Positions 8,003 to 20,487 are shown, counted from the first letter of the stretch. The stretch: DNA of 64,000 nt from Arsenicicoccus piscis (GCF_022568835.1 NZ_JAKZHV010000009.1:114253-178252), one strand, 5' to 3'. Notes: generated by a model not told the origin, from the sequence alone. Numbers and translations: made by a program.

Positions 8003-8560
8003 GTGAGCGGGACCCCTCGTGAGCCCTCCGCCTCCCAGGGCAAGCTCTTCGACGACGACCTTCCGGAGCTGTCCGAGGACATCGGCTACCGCGGTCCGAC
8101 GGCCTGCCGGGCGGCCGGCATCACCTACCGCCAGCTGGACTACTGGGCCCGCACCGGCCTGGTCGAGCCCTCCGTGCGCACCGCTACCGGCTCCGGCACC
8201 CAGCGGCTCTACGGCTTCCGCGACATCCTCGTGCTCAAGGTCGTCAAGCGACTGCTCGACACCGGCGTCTCGCTGCAGCAGATCCGGGTCGCCGTGCAGT
8301 CGCTGCGCGACCGGGGCGTCGAGGACCTCGCCGGGATCACCTTGATGAGTGACGGCGCCTCGGTCTACGAGTGCACCTCCGCCGACGAGGTCATCGACCT
8401 GGTCCAGGGTGGCCAGGGCGTGTTCGGGATCGCCGTCGGGCGCGTGTGGCGCGAGGTCGAGGGGGAGCTGTCGGCGCTGCCGAGCGAGCGCACCGACGAC
8501 CACGCCGAGTTCCCGGGCGACGAGCTGTTGGCGCGGCGTCGCGCCCGTTCGGCGGGGTAG
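8003..8560 (+). CDS. MerR-family transcriptional regulator (Rv1830-like)
   Basis: DNA-binding protein of 185 residues. I prefer the GTG at 8003 because GGAGG lies 5 bases upstream; an in-frame TTG at 7922 would add 27 residues that do not look like the family. The MerR helix-turn-helix is GYRGPTACRAAGITYRQLDYWARTGLV, the wing follows (SGTQRLYGFRDILVLKVVKRLLD), then a coiled-coil-like helix (VSLQQIRVAVQSLRDRG) and a C-terminal domain. The family contains the mycobacterial Rv1830/McdR type. It sits directly upstream of the glycine riboswitch and gcvP. Confidence 0.83.
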   Translation: MSGTPREPSASQGKLFDDDLPELSEDIGYRGPTACRAAGITYRQLDYWARTGLVEPSVRTATGSGTQRLYGFRDILVLKVVKRLLDTGVSLQQIRVAVQSLRDRGVEDLAGITLMSDGASVYECTSADEVIDLVQGGQGVFGIAVGRVWREVEGELSALPSERTDDHAEFPGDELLARRRARSAG

Positions 8561-8596
8561 TCGCGGGCCTCGGGTGCTAGCCTGACCCCGCCGACA

Positions 8597-8680
8597 ACTC
8601 CCGTGGGAGAGTCCCCGCTCGACGGGGCGCCGAAGGGGCAACCTCCCCGGAACCTCTCAGGCACCAGGACCGCGGGGGCA
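8597..8680 (+). promoter_or_regulatory. glycine riboswitch aptamer upstream of gcvP
   Basis: The spacer between the MerR gene and gcvP carries the conserved parts of a glycine aptamer in order: CGTGGGAGAGTCC, then GCCGAAGGGGCAA (8629-8641), CGGAACCTCTCAGG (8648-8661) and CACCAGGACCGCGGGGG. GGGAGAG and CTCTC can pair to close the core. I see one clear aptamer; the following 60-90 bases (GTGCACTGGAGTCCACC and later GC hairpins) could be the expression platform or a degenerate second aptamer. In known cases glycine binding turns on gcv genes, and that is the expected effect here. Confidence 0.88.
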
Positions 8681-8775
8681 GGTGCACTGGAGTCCACCAA
8701 GCACTGACCACGGATGACAGGCGGGGAACGCCACCCGAGCGGGTGCGCGTGCCGTCCTACGTGAGGAGCAGTCCC

Positions 8776-11661
<2,886 letters not shown>

Positions 11662-11673
11662 GCCGCGGCATGA

Positions 11674-11710
11674 CGACGGGCTCCGGCTGCGGTGCAGCCG
11701 GAGCCCGTCG
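11674..11710. terminator. strong hairpin between gcvP and the DoxX gene
   Basis: A perfect 17-bp inverted repeat (CGACGGGCTCCGGCTGC, 11674-11690) with a 3-base loop, paired with 11694-11710. It lies just after the gcvP stop and before the convergent DoxX stop, so it probably ends transcription in both directions. No long T tract is present, which is common in very GC-rich genomes. Confidence 0.75.
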
Positions 11711-11733
11711 CTGTCGTCAGCGCAGCGGTGTCG

Positions 11734-12135
11734 TCAGTTCAGCACCGAGTCCACGATGAGGGAGCCGGCGATGCCCAGCATGAAGACGTCCTTGGCCACG
11801 GCCGTCCCCTCCTGGGTGGGGCGGATGCCGTCGATCGTCATGCCGGGGGTCTTGCGGTACATGTTGAGCAGGCCCGCGCTGAACGCGCCGAGCGCGGCGC
11901 CGGCGAGCCAGCCCGGGACGAACGGCGTGAGCAGGGCAGCGCCGAGGGCGATCTCGCCCGTCGAGATGTAGGTGGCGAACTGCTTCGGCGGGATGTCGGC
12001 GAGCTGGGGCACGCCGGCGGCGCCCATGTCGCGCAGGCCCTGGGCCGCCTCCACGGGCAGGTTGCGCTTGCCGAGCCCGGAGTTGAGGATGAACAGCCCT
12101 GCGGCAAGACGGGCGGGGGCAGCAGCGAGGCTCAT
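11734..12135 (-). CDS. DoxX family membrane protein
   Basis: Small integral membrane protein of 133 residues with about four hydrophobic segments. The ATG at 12135 is preceded by GAAGGAG; a longer open frame begins at 12228 without a ribosome-binding site. The sequence (RLAAGLFILNSGLGKRN, then FATYISTGEIALGAALLTPF) fits the DoxX/SURF4-like group common in Actinobacteria. Some DoxX proteins act in redox stress complexes; no function can be assigned here. It converges on gcvP. Confidence 0.72.
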   Translation of the reverse strand: MSLAAAPARLAAGLFILNSGLGKRNLPVEAAQGLRDMGAAGVPQLADIPPKQFATYISTGEIALGAALLTPFVPGWLAGAALGAFSAGLLNMYRKTPGMTIDGIRPTQEGTAVAKDVFMLGIAGSLIVDSVLN

Positions 12136-12290
12136 GAGTACTCCTTCGATAGCGGATCGAGACGCGCTGAGCACACGCCCCGTGTTCGGTGCGACCGCCG
12201 GCCGGTGCCGTCTCGATCGCACCACCATCTTGCCAAGGGACGATCGAACCTGGGTGGTTGGACCAGCTCGCGGCGTGGTCGGAGCCGATG

Positions 12291-15200
12291 TCAGGCCGGC
12301 ACGGCGTCGGTCGCCGTCGCCGGGTCGGGCAGTCCGGAGCCGGCACCCACGCCGGTGACGCGCACGTCGCTGCCGGTCGGGGAGCGACGGACCAGGACCT
12401 GGGCCGGGATGCGGCTGCGCAGCTCGGAGACATGACTGACCAGGCCCACGGTGCGGCCGCCGTCGCGCAGCTCGTCGAGGACGCCCATGACGAGCTCGAG
12501 GGTGTCCTCGTCCAGGGAGCCGAACCCCTCGTCGACGAACAGGGTGTCCAGCCGCAGCCCGCCGCTCTCGGCGCGGACGGCGTCGCCGAGGCCGAGCGCC
12601 AGCGCGAGCGAGGCCATGAACGTCTCGCCCCCGGACAGGGACCGGGTGTCGCGCGAGATGCCGGTCCAGGCGTCGAGCACCTTCAGACCCAGCCCGCTGC
12701 GGCCGCCGTTGGCGGCTAGCTCCTCTGAGTGCTCGAGCGTGAAGCGCCCGTCGGTCATGGGCGCCAGCCGCTCGTTGGCGAGCCGGACGACCTCACGCAG
12801 CCGGAACGCGAGCACGAAGGAGGTCAGGCTCATCCGCCGGGTGTTGTCCCGGCCGCCGCCCGCGAAGGCCTCCGCGAGATCGCGCATCACGCGGACGTGC
12901 TCGGCCAGGGGCTCGACGTCGTCGAGTGCTGCCAGCACGTCCTGGCTGCGGGCGTCCAGTGCGGTGCGGATGGCCACCGCCTCGGCCTGCCGAGCCGTGG
13001 CACGCTGCAGGGCCGTCCGCGCCTGGGCTGCCATGCTCTCCAGACCCAGCTGGTCCGGCCTGGGCAGGTCGACGACCGCGGCCACGTCGTCCTGCGCGAG
13101 GATGGCGCGCTGCGCGGCCAGCTCGTCACCGTGGCGTCGCACCACGACACGCAGCTCGTCGATGGCGGCCGGCTCGCGTCGTGCGTCCACCACGGCCTGC
13201 TCGTCAGCGAATCCCTCTGCAGTATAAGCATTTTCGAGCTTGACCAGGGCATCGCTGAGCGCCTGGTCGGCCCGAGCCTGCTCGGCGAGCGCGTCGCTCA
13301 GCGTGGCCGCGGCCAGGGCCGTGGCGCGGTGTCGGCCGACGGCCGCGCGGACCTGGTCGGCCAGGTCAGCGGCCGCGTGGGCCAGGACCGCGTCCGTGTC
13401 GGCCCGGTCACCCTGATCGTCCTGCTCGTCTCGGGCCGGCGCCACCGCTGCGTGCGGGTCGACGCACGGGCAGGTCTCGGCGTGCCGGGTGGCCAGACCG
13501 CGCACCTCGGCCGTCGCCTCGGTGAGCGCTCCGGTGGCCACGCGGGCCCGCACCGCGGTCTCGGTGAGCTGCTGCTGGGCCTGGGCTGCTGCCTGGGCGA
13601 GGCGCTCCTGCTCGTGCTCGGAGGCGGCGGTGCGCTCGGTGGCAGCGGGGAGCGAGTCGGCCGCCGCCTGCACCTGCTCGCGCTCGCTGATCGCCGCCGC
13701 CAGCGCCTCGGCCACCGGACCGGACCGGAACGCCTCGACCCGGACCACGTCGTCGATGACGGAGTCGTCGCTCACGGAGGTGGCGCTGCCATCGGGGCCG
13801 GCCTCGCCGCTGGAGCCTGCCTTGCCGCCGGAGGTGTCACCCTCGTCCGCCAACCCGGCGGGGACGTCGAGCAGATCGGCACAGGACTGGGCGAGGGCCT
13901 GCAGCTGGGCTCGCTGCTGACGCGCCGTGGCGGTGGCCGCGACGTGGCGACCGTGCGCAGTCGTGCGAGCCGCGCTGATCCGCTCGCAGTCGTCCTCACC
14001 GGCCGCGACGTCCTCGCGCGACACGGCGACGGTGGCGGCGATGGATGCCTTGGCCGGGTGCACCGTCGAGCCGCACACGGGACAGGGAGCGTCGTCGCCC
14101 AGGTCGGCCGCCAGCTCGGCGGCGAGGTCGGCGGAGCGCCGGGCGTGCAGCTCGGCGAGCTGGTGACGCGCCTGCGCGTGCTCGGTGTCCAGCCGGGCCA
14201 GCTGCGCACCGGCGCGCTGCGCCTCGCGCAGGCTCTGACCGAGGGCCACCAGACCACCGTCCAGCGCGGCGAGGTCCGCGACCCGGCGAGCGGCCGTCGG
14301 GGCCTGCGCTGCGAGCTGCGTCAAGGCGGTGACCTGCTCGCGCAGGTTGGTGACCCGCCGCTCGTGGTCGGCCTGGGCGTGGGTCGCCAGGGCAGCGGTC
14401 TCCTGTGCGGACCGGTGCTGGGCGTGGGCGGCCTGCTGAGCAGCCGTGGCCTGATCCAGCCGGCGAAGGTGCTCGGCCAGGGTGGCGATCACGTCGTCCT
14501 GACCCCGCACCTCGTCCAGCCAGGCGGCGACCACCGTCTCGTCGGGGTCCGCGGCGGGCTGGATCGGGAGCGCGGGGAGACCGGCGCGCGCCTGGGCCGT
14601 CGCACGGCGGCGCTGGGCCACGGTGGCCCTCGCGGTGACCGCGGCGTCGCGGTAGCCCCAGACCGACCGGGCTCGCTCGGCGTCCGCGATGGTCTGGTGC
14701 GCCAGGTCGACGGTCGGCGTCGCCTCCTCGAGCGCGGTCAACGACTGTTGGGCCTGCGCGGCCCGAGCCTGCAGCGCGGCGACCCGCCGGCCCTCGGCCG
14801 CCGCAGCGTCGGCGTCGTCGGCGGCGGTGCGTGCCGTGGCGAGGGTCGCCTCGGCCGAGGTGGTCGCGTGGTGGACGAGGGTGGACCAGGCGACGAGCTG
14901 GTCCGCGACGGTCTCTCGGTCGAGCTCGTGCGGCGGCTGGTCGCTCTCGTCGAGCAGCGGTGACACGGCGTCGTGCGCCCGGCGCAGCTGGTGGCTCAGC
15001 GTGCCCTGGACCTGGGCCAGTCGCTGCTCGCCGGCGCGACGCTGGTCGGCCAGCCACTCCTCGACCGCGCGGAAGCCTGCCGTGTCGAAGAGCCGCTCGA
15101 GGATCTGCTGGCGGTCCTTGTTGGGGGAGCGCAAGAAGGTGGAGAAGTCGCCCTGGGGGAGCAGGACGACCGTGGCGAACTGCTCGCGCCCCAGACCGAG

Positions 15201-15632
15201 CACCTCGCCGAGGAGGTCGCCCATCTCGTCCAGCCGGGTCGACCTGTTGACCCAGTCACCGGTGACCAGCTCGTCAAGCCGACCGTGCGCCTGGACCGAG
15301 GTGGTGCCGCCGCCCCGCTTCTTGGGGCGCTCGAACGAGGGCTGGCGCCAGACGCGCAGCCGGCGGGACCCGATGGTCAGCTCGAGCTCGACGCTGGGCA
15401 CGGCGTCGACGCCGGCGTGGTCCGAGCGCAGCGATGCCCGGTGCTGCTCGGCCCGCGCCCCGGCCAGCCCGCCGTAGAGCGCGAACGTCACGGCGTCCAG
15501 CAGGCTGGTCTTGCCCGAGCCGGTGGCGCCGTGCACGAGGAACAGCCCGGCCTCGCCCAGCTCGTCGAAGTCCAGCTCGACGACGTCGGGGAACGGCCCG
15601 AAGGCCTCGATGCGGATGCGGTGCAGCCTCAT
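12291..15632 (-). CDS. sbcC: exonuclease subunit SbcC (Rad50-like ATPase)
   Basis: ATPase subunit of the SbcCD nuclease, 1113 residues, which opens hairpins and processes DNA double-strand ends. The N-terminal Walker A is GATGSGKTSLLDA (about 35-47). Long Ala/Gln/Glu-rich coiled coils flank the zinc hook CPVC (about 517-520). The C-terminal half carries the ABC signature LSGGETFMASLALALGLGD (about 997) and Walker B LFVDEGFGSLDED (about 1030). All key motifs are intact. It begins 1 base after the sbcD stop, so the two genes form an operon. A short low-GC patch near 13225-13240 is the only visible oddity. Confidence 0.95.
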   Translation of the reverse strand: MRLHRIRIEAFGPFPDVVELDFDELGEAGLFLVHGATGSGKTSLLDAVTFALYGGLAGARAEQHRASLRSDHAGVDAVPSVELELTIGSRRLRVWRQPSFERPKKRGGGTTSVQAHGRLDELVTGDWVNRSTRLDEMGDLLGEVLGLGREQFATVVLLPQGDFSTFLRSPNKDRQQILERLFDTAGFRAVEEWLADQRRAGEQRLAQVQGTLSHQLRRAHDAVSPLLDESDQPPHELDRETVADQLVAWSTLVHHATTSAEATLATARTAADDADAAAAEGRRVAALQARAAQAQQSLTALEEATPTVDLAHQTIADAERARSVWGYRDAAVTARATVAQRRRATAQARAGLPALPIQPAADPDETVVAAWLDEVRGQDDVIATLAEHLRRLDQATAAQQAAHAQHRSAQETAALATHAQADHERRVTNLREQVTALTQLAAQAPTAARRVADLAALDGGLVALGQSLREAQRAGAQLARLDTEHAQARHQLAELHARRSADLAAELAADLGDDAPCPVCGSTVHPAKASIAATVAVSREDVAAGEDDCERISAARTTAHGRHVAATATARQQRAQLQALAQSCADLLDVPAGLADEGDTSGGKAGSSGEAGPDGSATSVSDDSVIDDVVRVEAFRSGPVAEALAAAISEREQVQAAADSLPAATERTAASEHEQERLAQAAAQAQQQLTETAVRARVATGALTEATAEVRGLATRHAETCPCVDPHAAVAPARDEQDDQGDRADTDAVLAHAAADLADQVRAAVGRHRATALAAATLSDALAEQARADQALSDALVKLENAYTAEGFADEQAVVDARREPAAIDELRVVVRRHGDELAAQRAILAQDDVAAVVDLPRPDQLGLESMAAQARTALQRATARQAEAVAIRTALDARSQDVLAALDDVEPLAEHVRVMRDLAEAFAGGGRDNTRRMSLTSFVLAFRLREVVRLANERLAPMTDGRFTLEHSEELAANGGRSGLGLKVLDAWTGISRDTRSLSGGETFMASLALALGLGDAVRAESGGLRLDTLFVDEGFGSLDEDTLELVMGVLDELRDGGRTVGLVSHVSELRSRIPAQVLVRRSPTGSDVRVTGVGAGSGLPDPATATDAVPA

Positions 15633-15633
15633 G

Positions 15634-16860
15634 TCAGGCGACCTCGTGGTCGAAGAGGCTGGTCTGGACTGCCTGCAGGTCGGCCTGCGCCCGTGCCGGC
15701 GCTGGGGCGCTCACGGCGACGCTCGGCTCGTCGAGGTGCTCGGGCCTGGTCGCCTCGATCGCCTCGCGCAGGATCTCGCCCTCGGCAGGCGTCGGGCCGG
15801 CCCCGCCCCGCACGTGGGCGAGGAAGTCGCTGCACAGCTCGAGCCGGGTGCGGGTGCTGACCTGCAGCTCGGAGCGGGCGCGGGAGGCAGGCGCCCCGGC
15901 CGGCTCGAAGGTCAGCTGCAGCAGGTGCGGGAACCGGGCGAGCAGCCGGTCGAGGGCCCCCAGCGGTCGGGCTGGGTCGGTGAGCACCGCCTGCACGTAG
16001 GCCGACTCGGCGTGGGCGTGCTGGGGACCGCGGAGCAGCTCGTCGAGCGTCCCGCGCACGACGGCCAACGGTCGGTGCACGGGGGTCGGCACCGCCACGA
16101 CGTGGTCGGCGCCGCGCCCGTCGGTCGACAGGTCGACCAGCCAGGAGGACTTGGTCTGGCCGGCCTCCGAGAAGCTCATCGCCAGCGGCGAGCCGCTGTA
16201 ACGGACGTGCTCGCTCAGCAGCTGAGGCCGGTGCAGGTGCCCCAGCGCCGCGTAGTCGACGTGGTCGAACAGGTCGAGCGGCACCGCGCTGACCCCGCCG
16301 ACCGCGATGTCGCGCTCGGAGTCGCTGGACACCGCGCCGCTCACGAAGGCGTGCGCCATGACCACCGTGCGGGTGGTCGGGTCCGCCACCTGCGCCACGC
16401 GGGCGAGCGCAGAGCCCAGCACGGCCTGATGGGTGCGCTGCTCGGCCTCCAGGGCCGCGGAGGCGACGGCCGGCTCGAGGTAGGGGAGGGCGAAGACGCG
16501 GGCGCCCGGGAGCTCTACGGGGCGGGTGATGCCCTCGATCGAGGTGCGCACGTGGACGCCGGCGGTCTCGAGCAGCCGCGACGCGAAGCCCAGGCGGATC
16601 GCCGAGTCGTGGTTGCCGCTCGAGAGCACGACCGTGGCGCCCGCGTCGTGGAGGCGGCACAGCGCCTCGGAGAGCAGGTCCACGGTCGGCGGTGCGGGCA
16701 GCGCGCGGTCGTAGACGTCACCGGACACGAGCACCGCGTCGACGCGCTCGGTGCGCACCGTCTCGACGAGGTGGTCGATGAAGGCGGCCTGCGCGTCCAG
16801 CAGGCCGACCTGGTGGAACGAGCGCCCCAGGTGCCAGTCGGACGTGTGCAAGAACCTCAT
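15634..16860 (-). CDS. sbcD: exonuclease subunit SbcD (Mre11-like nuclease)
   Basis: Metallophosphoesterase nuclease partner of SbcC, 408 residues. The start at 16860 gives MRFLHTSDWHLGRSF, the standard N-terminus; a much longer open frame upstream is a shadow of the opposite-strand gene. Metal motifs are SDWHLG, SGDVYDRA, SSGNHDS and later ALGHLHRPQ. The C-terminal part is the capping and SbcC-binding domain. Its stop is 1 base before sbcC, indicating coupled translation. About 120 bases separate it from the divergent ligase gene, where its promoter must lie. Confidence 0.95.
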   Translation of the reverse strand: MRFLHTSDWHLGRSFHQVGLLDAQAAFIDHLVETVRTERVDAVLVSGDVYDRALPAPPTVDLLSEALCRLHDAGATVVLSSGNHDSAIRLGFASRLLETAGVHVRTSIEGITRPVELPGARVFALPYLEPAVASAALEAEQRTHQAVLGSALARVAQVADPTTRTVVMAHAFVSGAVSSDSERDIAVGGVSAVPLDLFDHVDYAALGHLHRPQLLSEHVRYSGSPLAMSFSEAGQTKSSWLVDLSTDGRGADHVVAVPTPVHRPLAVVRGTLDELLRGPQHAHAESAYVQAVLTDPARPLGALDRLLARFPHLLQLTFEPAGAPASRARSELQVSTRTRLELCSDFLAHVRGGAGPTPAEGEILREAIEATRPEHLDEPSVAVSAPAPARAQADLQAVQTSLFDHEVA

Positions 16861-16983
16861 GCTCGCCAGGCTAGGTGGCGGGTCTGACACACCCCCCTCT
16901 CCCACGCCGAGGGCCGTCCACCTGGTGGGAATCGCGTCCTGGTGGGAGTTTCTGGCCCCCTGAGCGGGGGTGGGCGTGGTGCC

Positions 16984-18474
16984 ATGGCGCGCATGGGTGA
17001 ACAGATCAGCTCCATCGTGACCCGACGCGAGCGTCAGCAGTACCGCGAGAAGGTCCAGCAGTGCCTGGACGTCTTCGCGCGGATGCTGTCGTCGAGTCAC
17101 TTCGAGGACACCGACCCGATGGTGGGCCTCGAGATCGAGCTCAACCTCGTCGACCGCGAGCTGCGCCCCAGCATGACCAACGAGAGCGCGCTGTCGGTGA
17201 CCACCGAGGCGTTCCAGTCCGAGCTGGGCCGGTTCAACATCGAGCTCAACGTCGACCCGCGTCCGCTGCACGGGGACCACCTGCGCCAGCTCGAGGACAA
17301 CCTGCGCGCGGAGCTCGACGACGCCCACGCGGCCGTGCCGGACGCCGGGATCGTCTGCGTCGGCATCCTGCCCACCCTGACGGCCGAGGCGATGTCCGCC
17401 GAGGTCTTGTCGCCCGACCTGCGCTACAAGGCGCTGAACGACTCGATCCTCGACGCCCGCGGCGAGGACGTCCTCATCGACATCCAGGGCCGGTCGGGGG
17501 AGCGCTTCTCGCAGTACTTCGACACCATCGCACCCGAGGCCGCGTGCACCTCGATGCAGATGCACCTGCTGGTCTCGCCGACCGACTTCGCGTCCTACTG
17601 GAACGCGGCGCAGGCCATCTCGGGCGTGCAGGTCGCCCTGGGGGCCAACTCGCCGTTCCTGTTCGGCAACCGCCTCTGGGACGAGACCCGGGTGCCCCTG
17701 TTCTACCAGGCCACCGACACCCGGCCGCCGGAGCTGCGCAACCAGGGTGTGCGGCCGCGGGTGTTCTTCGGCGAGCGGTGGGTGACCTCGGTCTTCGACC
17801 TGTTCGAGGAGAACGTGCGCTACTTCCCGGCGCTGCTGCCCGAGATGTCCGAGGAGGACCCGGTCGCGGTCCTCGACGAGGGGGGCGTCCCGACCCTGCG
17901 CGAGCTGCGCCTGCACAACGGCACGATCTACCGGTGGAACCGGCCGATCTACGACAACTCGTCGGGCATGCCCCACCTGCGGATCGAGAACCGCGTGCTC
18001 CCGGCCGGCCCCACCATCGTCGACACGGTCGCCAACAGCGCCTTCTACTACGGGCTCGTCGGGGCGCTGGCCTCCGACGACCGACCGCTGTGGAGCCGGC
18101 TGTCGTTCGACGCGGCGCACGAGAACTTCACCGACGGGGCCAAGCGCGGGCTGCGGGCCCGGCAGTACTGGCCCGGTCGCGGCGAGGTGCCGGTCGACGA
18201 GCTGGTGCTGCGGCACCTGCTGCCGCTCGCGCACCGCGGCCTGGAGATGTGGGGCGTGGACGCCGACCTGCGCGACCGCTACCTCGACATCATCGAGGGA
18301 CGCTGCACCAGCGAGACCAACGGGGCGACCTGGCAGTCCGACTGCGTCGGCGCCCTCGAGCGACGCGGCCTGTCCCGCAACGACGCGCTCGCGGGCATGC
18401 TCGAGCGCTACGTCGACGGCATGCACTCCAACGAGCCGGTGCACACCTGGGAGCTCCCGTCGGTGACCTCGTGA
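16984..18474 (+). CDS. glutamate-cysteine ligase family 2 (GCS2) protein
   Basis: Probable ATP-dependent carboxylate-amine ligase of the GCS2 family, about 496 residues. Supporting sequence includes the Glu-rich metal/substrate segment MVGLEIELNLVD, the CTSMQMHLLVSPTDFASYWN block and SSGMPHLRIENRVLPAGPT. Starts at 16942, 16984 (MARMGEQISS) or 16993 are possible; 16984 is chosen as a compromise and no site has a strong Shine-Dalgarno. Actinobacteria of this kind use mycothiol rather than glutathione, so the physiological product is uncertain; gamma-glutamyl ligation of cysteine or another amine, as in EgtA, is possible. It converges on the histidine phosphatase gene with a 3-base gap. Confidence 0.75.
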   Translation: MARMGEQISSIVTRRERQQYREKVQQCLDVFARMLSSSHFEDTDPMVGLEIELNLVDRELRPSMTNESALSVTTEAFQSELGRFNIELNVDPRPLHGDHLRQLEDNLRAELDDAHAAVPDAGIVCVGILPTLTAEAMSAEVLSPDLRYKALNDSILDARGEDVLIDIQGRSGERFSQYFDTIAPEAACTSMQMHLLVSPTDFASYWNAAQAISGVQVALGANSPFLFGNRLWDETRVPLFYQATDTRPPELRNQGVRPRVFFGERWVTSVFDLFEENVRYFPALLPEMSEEDPVAVLDEGGVPTLRELRLHNGTIYRWNRPIYDNSSGMPHLRIENRVLPAGPTIVDTVANSAFYYGLVGALASDDRPLWSRLSFDAAHENFTDGAKRGLRARQYWPGRGEVPVDELVLRHLLPLAHRGLEMWGVDADLRDRYLDIIEGRCTSETNGATWQSDCVGALERRGLSRNDALAGMLERYVDGMHSNEPVHTWELPSVTS

Positions 18475-18477
18475 GGG

Positions 18478-19128
18478 TCAGTCGACCGGCAGCGCCTCCT
18501 CGAGAGGCAGCAGGTTCCAGTGCTGGATGGCGGGGTTGTGCCGCTCGTAGGCGAGCACGCAGATGGCGCCGGGGTCGAGGATGAGCTGGGCCCCGAAGCG
18601 GGGCTCGGTGCGCAGCCACACCGAGGCGAGCACGCGCAGCAGGTGACCGTGCGCCACCAGGGCGACGTCACCGACGTCGAGGGCGGGGCGCACCCGGTCG
18701 ATGACGCTGCGGGCGCGCGCCGACACCTGCTCGATCGTCTCCCCGGGCGACTCCCCGGGGACCACGCCGTCGTCCCAGACGTTCCACTCGTAGCCCAGGC
18801 GCTCGCGGATCTCGCTGGTTGTCAGTCCCTCGTAGCCGCCGTAGTCCCACTCGACCAGTGCGGGCTCGATCTCGACGTCGGTGAGCCCGGCCAGCTCGGC
18901 CGTGCGCCGGGCGCGCTGCAGCGGCGAGGAGAGCACCAGGGAGAAGTCGAACAGCCGCATCATCGGCGCGATGTCCTGGGCGAGCTCCTCGCCGCGCTCG
19001 GTCAGCGGGATGTCGGTGAGGCCCGTGTGCTTCATGGCCGTCGACCACTCGGTCTGGCCGTGGCGCATCAGGACGAGCCGGTGCTTGGGCGTGGGGCGCC
19101 CCGCAGGGGCCGGGGTGGAGGTCGTCAC
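18478..19128 (-). CDS. histidine phosphatase family protein
   Basis: Cytosolic phosphatase of the phosphoglycerate-mutase-like (branch 1) family, 216 residues. The catalytic motif LVLMRHGQTEWS is at about 18-29, followed by GLTDIPLTERGEELA, SSPLQRARRTAEL and the second catalytic His in LVAHGHLLRVLASVWL. The sequence EWDYGGYEGLT is typical of the small-molecule phosphatase group. The substrate cannot be told from sequence. It may be monocistronic, converging with the ligase gene and divergent from the stress-protein gene. Confidence 0.88.
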   Translation of the reverse strand: MTTSTPAPAGRPTPKHRLVLMRHGQTEWSTAMKHTGLTDIPLTERGEELAQDIAPMMRLFDFSLVLSSPLQRARRTAELAGLTDVEIEPALVEWDYGGYEGLTTSEIRERLGYEWNVWDDGVVPGESPGETIEQVSARARSVIDRVRPALDVGDVALVAHGHLLRVLASVWLRTEPRFGAQLILDPGAICVLAYERHNPAIQHWNLLPLEEALPVD

Positions 19129-19276
19129 CCTCGAAGGCTAACCGGCAGTGCGATGCCGAGCGATGCCGAGGGCGGCGCGGCGCTGTCGAGCGCGCCACTG
19201 ATAGCGTGGGACACGTGCCAGAGGTGGAGCCGAGGTGGCCACGCGGGCGCCTCGCGAGCGGGCAAAGGAGCCAGCC

Positions 19277-20314
19277 ATGACCAGGAACAACTCCGACGGT
19301 GAGACCCCCGGGACCTGCCAGGTGGTGGTGGGGTTCGACGGTTCCGACCATTCCTACCGAGCGCTGGACTGGGCGGCCGACTGGGCCCTGGAGCGGGGCA
19401 GCAGCCTCGAGGTGATCATGGCTCAGGAGGTGCTGGCCACCGCGCCGCACGAGCTGGGCTGGGGCGGCGACATCGACGACCTGATCGGCAAGGCCACCGA
19501 AGACATCCTGGATCACGCGAAGGCCCGCTGCGCCGAGCGCTTCCCCTCCTTGCCGGTGACGACCCGCGCCCAGTGGGGCAACCCCGCCGCGGCGCTGCTC
19601 GAGGCCTCCGAGCAGGCCGAGATCGTGGTGCTCGGGACCCGGGGGCAGGGAGGCTGGCGCGGGCTGCTGCTCGGCTCGGTCTCGCTGGCGGTGGCGGCGC
19701 ACGCCCAGTGCCCGGTGATCGTGGTGCCACGGCCGCGCACCGAGGAGGAGACCGCCGAGGCGGCCGAGGGCACCGACGGTGCCGCGAACCAGCTGATCGT
19801 CGACGCCGTCCTCGGGACGGACGGGCGTCGTGGCGTGGTGGTGGGGGTGGACGACTCCGCGGACGCGGCACGAGCCGTCGAGTTCGCGTACCACGAGGCG
19901 GCGGCCCGCGGGGTCCCGCTCACCCTCCTGCACGCCTGGACTCTCGACTTCCACGGCGGGGTGGTCCCCACCGAGGAGGGCAGCGAGGCCTTCACCCGTA
20001 TGCGCGCCAAGCAGGACGCGCTGCTGGAGCGGGCGCTGGGGGAGCTGGGCGCTCAGGGGTCTCCGGCGGCTCAGGGGGCGCAGGGCAGCGGTCGGCAGGG
20101 GCAGGCCGAGGTCGAGGTCAGGCGGTCCATCGTGCGCGGCACGCCAGGTCGGGTGCTCGCGGCAGCCTCCCAGGCCGCCGAGCTGGTCGTGGTGGGCAGC
20201 CGCGGCCGGGGTGGCTTCCGCGGGATGCTGCTGGGCTCGACCAGCCGTGAGGTGATGGCCCGGTCGGCCTGCCCGGTCGGCATCGTCCGCCGCGGCAGCG
20301 ACCACAAGGCCTAG
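19277..20314 (+). CDS. universal stress protein with two USP domains
   Basis: Cytosolic tandem USP of 345 residues. The ATG at 19277 follows AAAGGAG; the frame is open from 19235. Domain 1 covers about 10-148 and begins QVVVGFDGSDHSYRALDWA, with the ATP-binding loop GTRGQGGWRGLLLGS. Domain 2 covers about 180-342 and has VVGVDDSADAARAVEFA and GSRGRGGFRGMLLGSTS. Both nucleotide-binding loops are intact. A low-complexity insert (SPAAQGAQGSGRQGQ) sits inside domain 2. Such proteins are induced in stress or dormancy and bind ATP or cAMP; no direct partner is visible nearby. Confidence 0.9.
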   Translation: MTRNNSDGETPGTCQVVVGFDGSDHSYRALDWAADWALERGSSLEVIMAQEVLATAPHELGWGGDIDDLIGKATEDILDHAKARCAERFPSLPVTTRAQWGNPAAALLEASEQAEIVVLGTRGQGGWRGLLLGSVSLAVAAHAQCPVIVVPRPRTEEETAEAAEGTDGAANQLIVDAVLGTDGRRGVVVGVDDSADAARAVEFAYHEAAARGVPLTLLHAWTLDFHGGVVPTEEGSEAFTRMRAKQDALLERALGELGAQGSPAAQGAQGSGRQGQAEVEVRRSIVRGTPGRVLAAASQAAELVVVGSRGRGGFRGMLLGSTSREVMARSACPVGIVRRGSDHKA

Positions 20315-20487
20315 CCGCCGGCCAAGCCAGCCGGTGCCGGCTGGAGCGAGCAGGCGCACGCTGGCTCACGCAGGGGGTCTACGGGATCGCTGACCCCTGC
20401 GTCGTCCACAGGCGCAGGACCGAGGCCACGCGCCCCGGCGTCGGTCGGCTACAACGGTGGGACCACGCCACCGATCCGAGGAGCGAG

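Noticed and set aside
12729..14963. Long plus-strand frame opposite sbcC
   Set aside because: Shadow of the SbcC coding frame; Gly/Arg/Val-rich with no domain.
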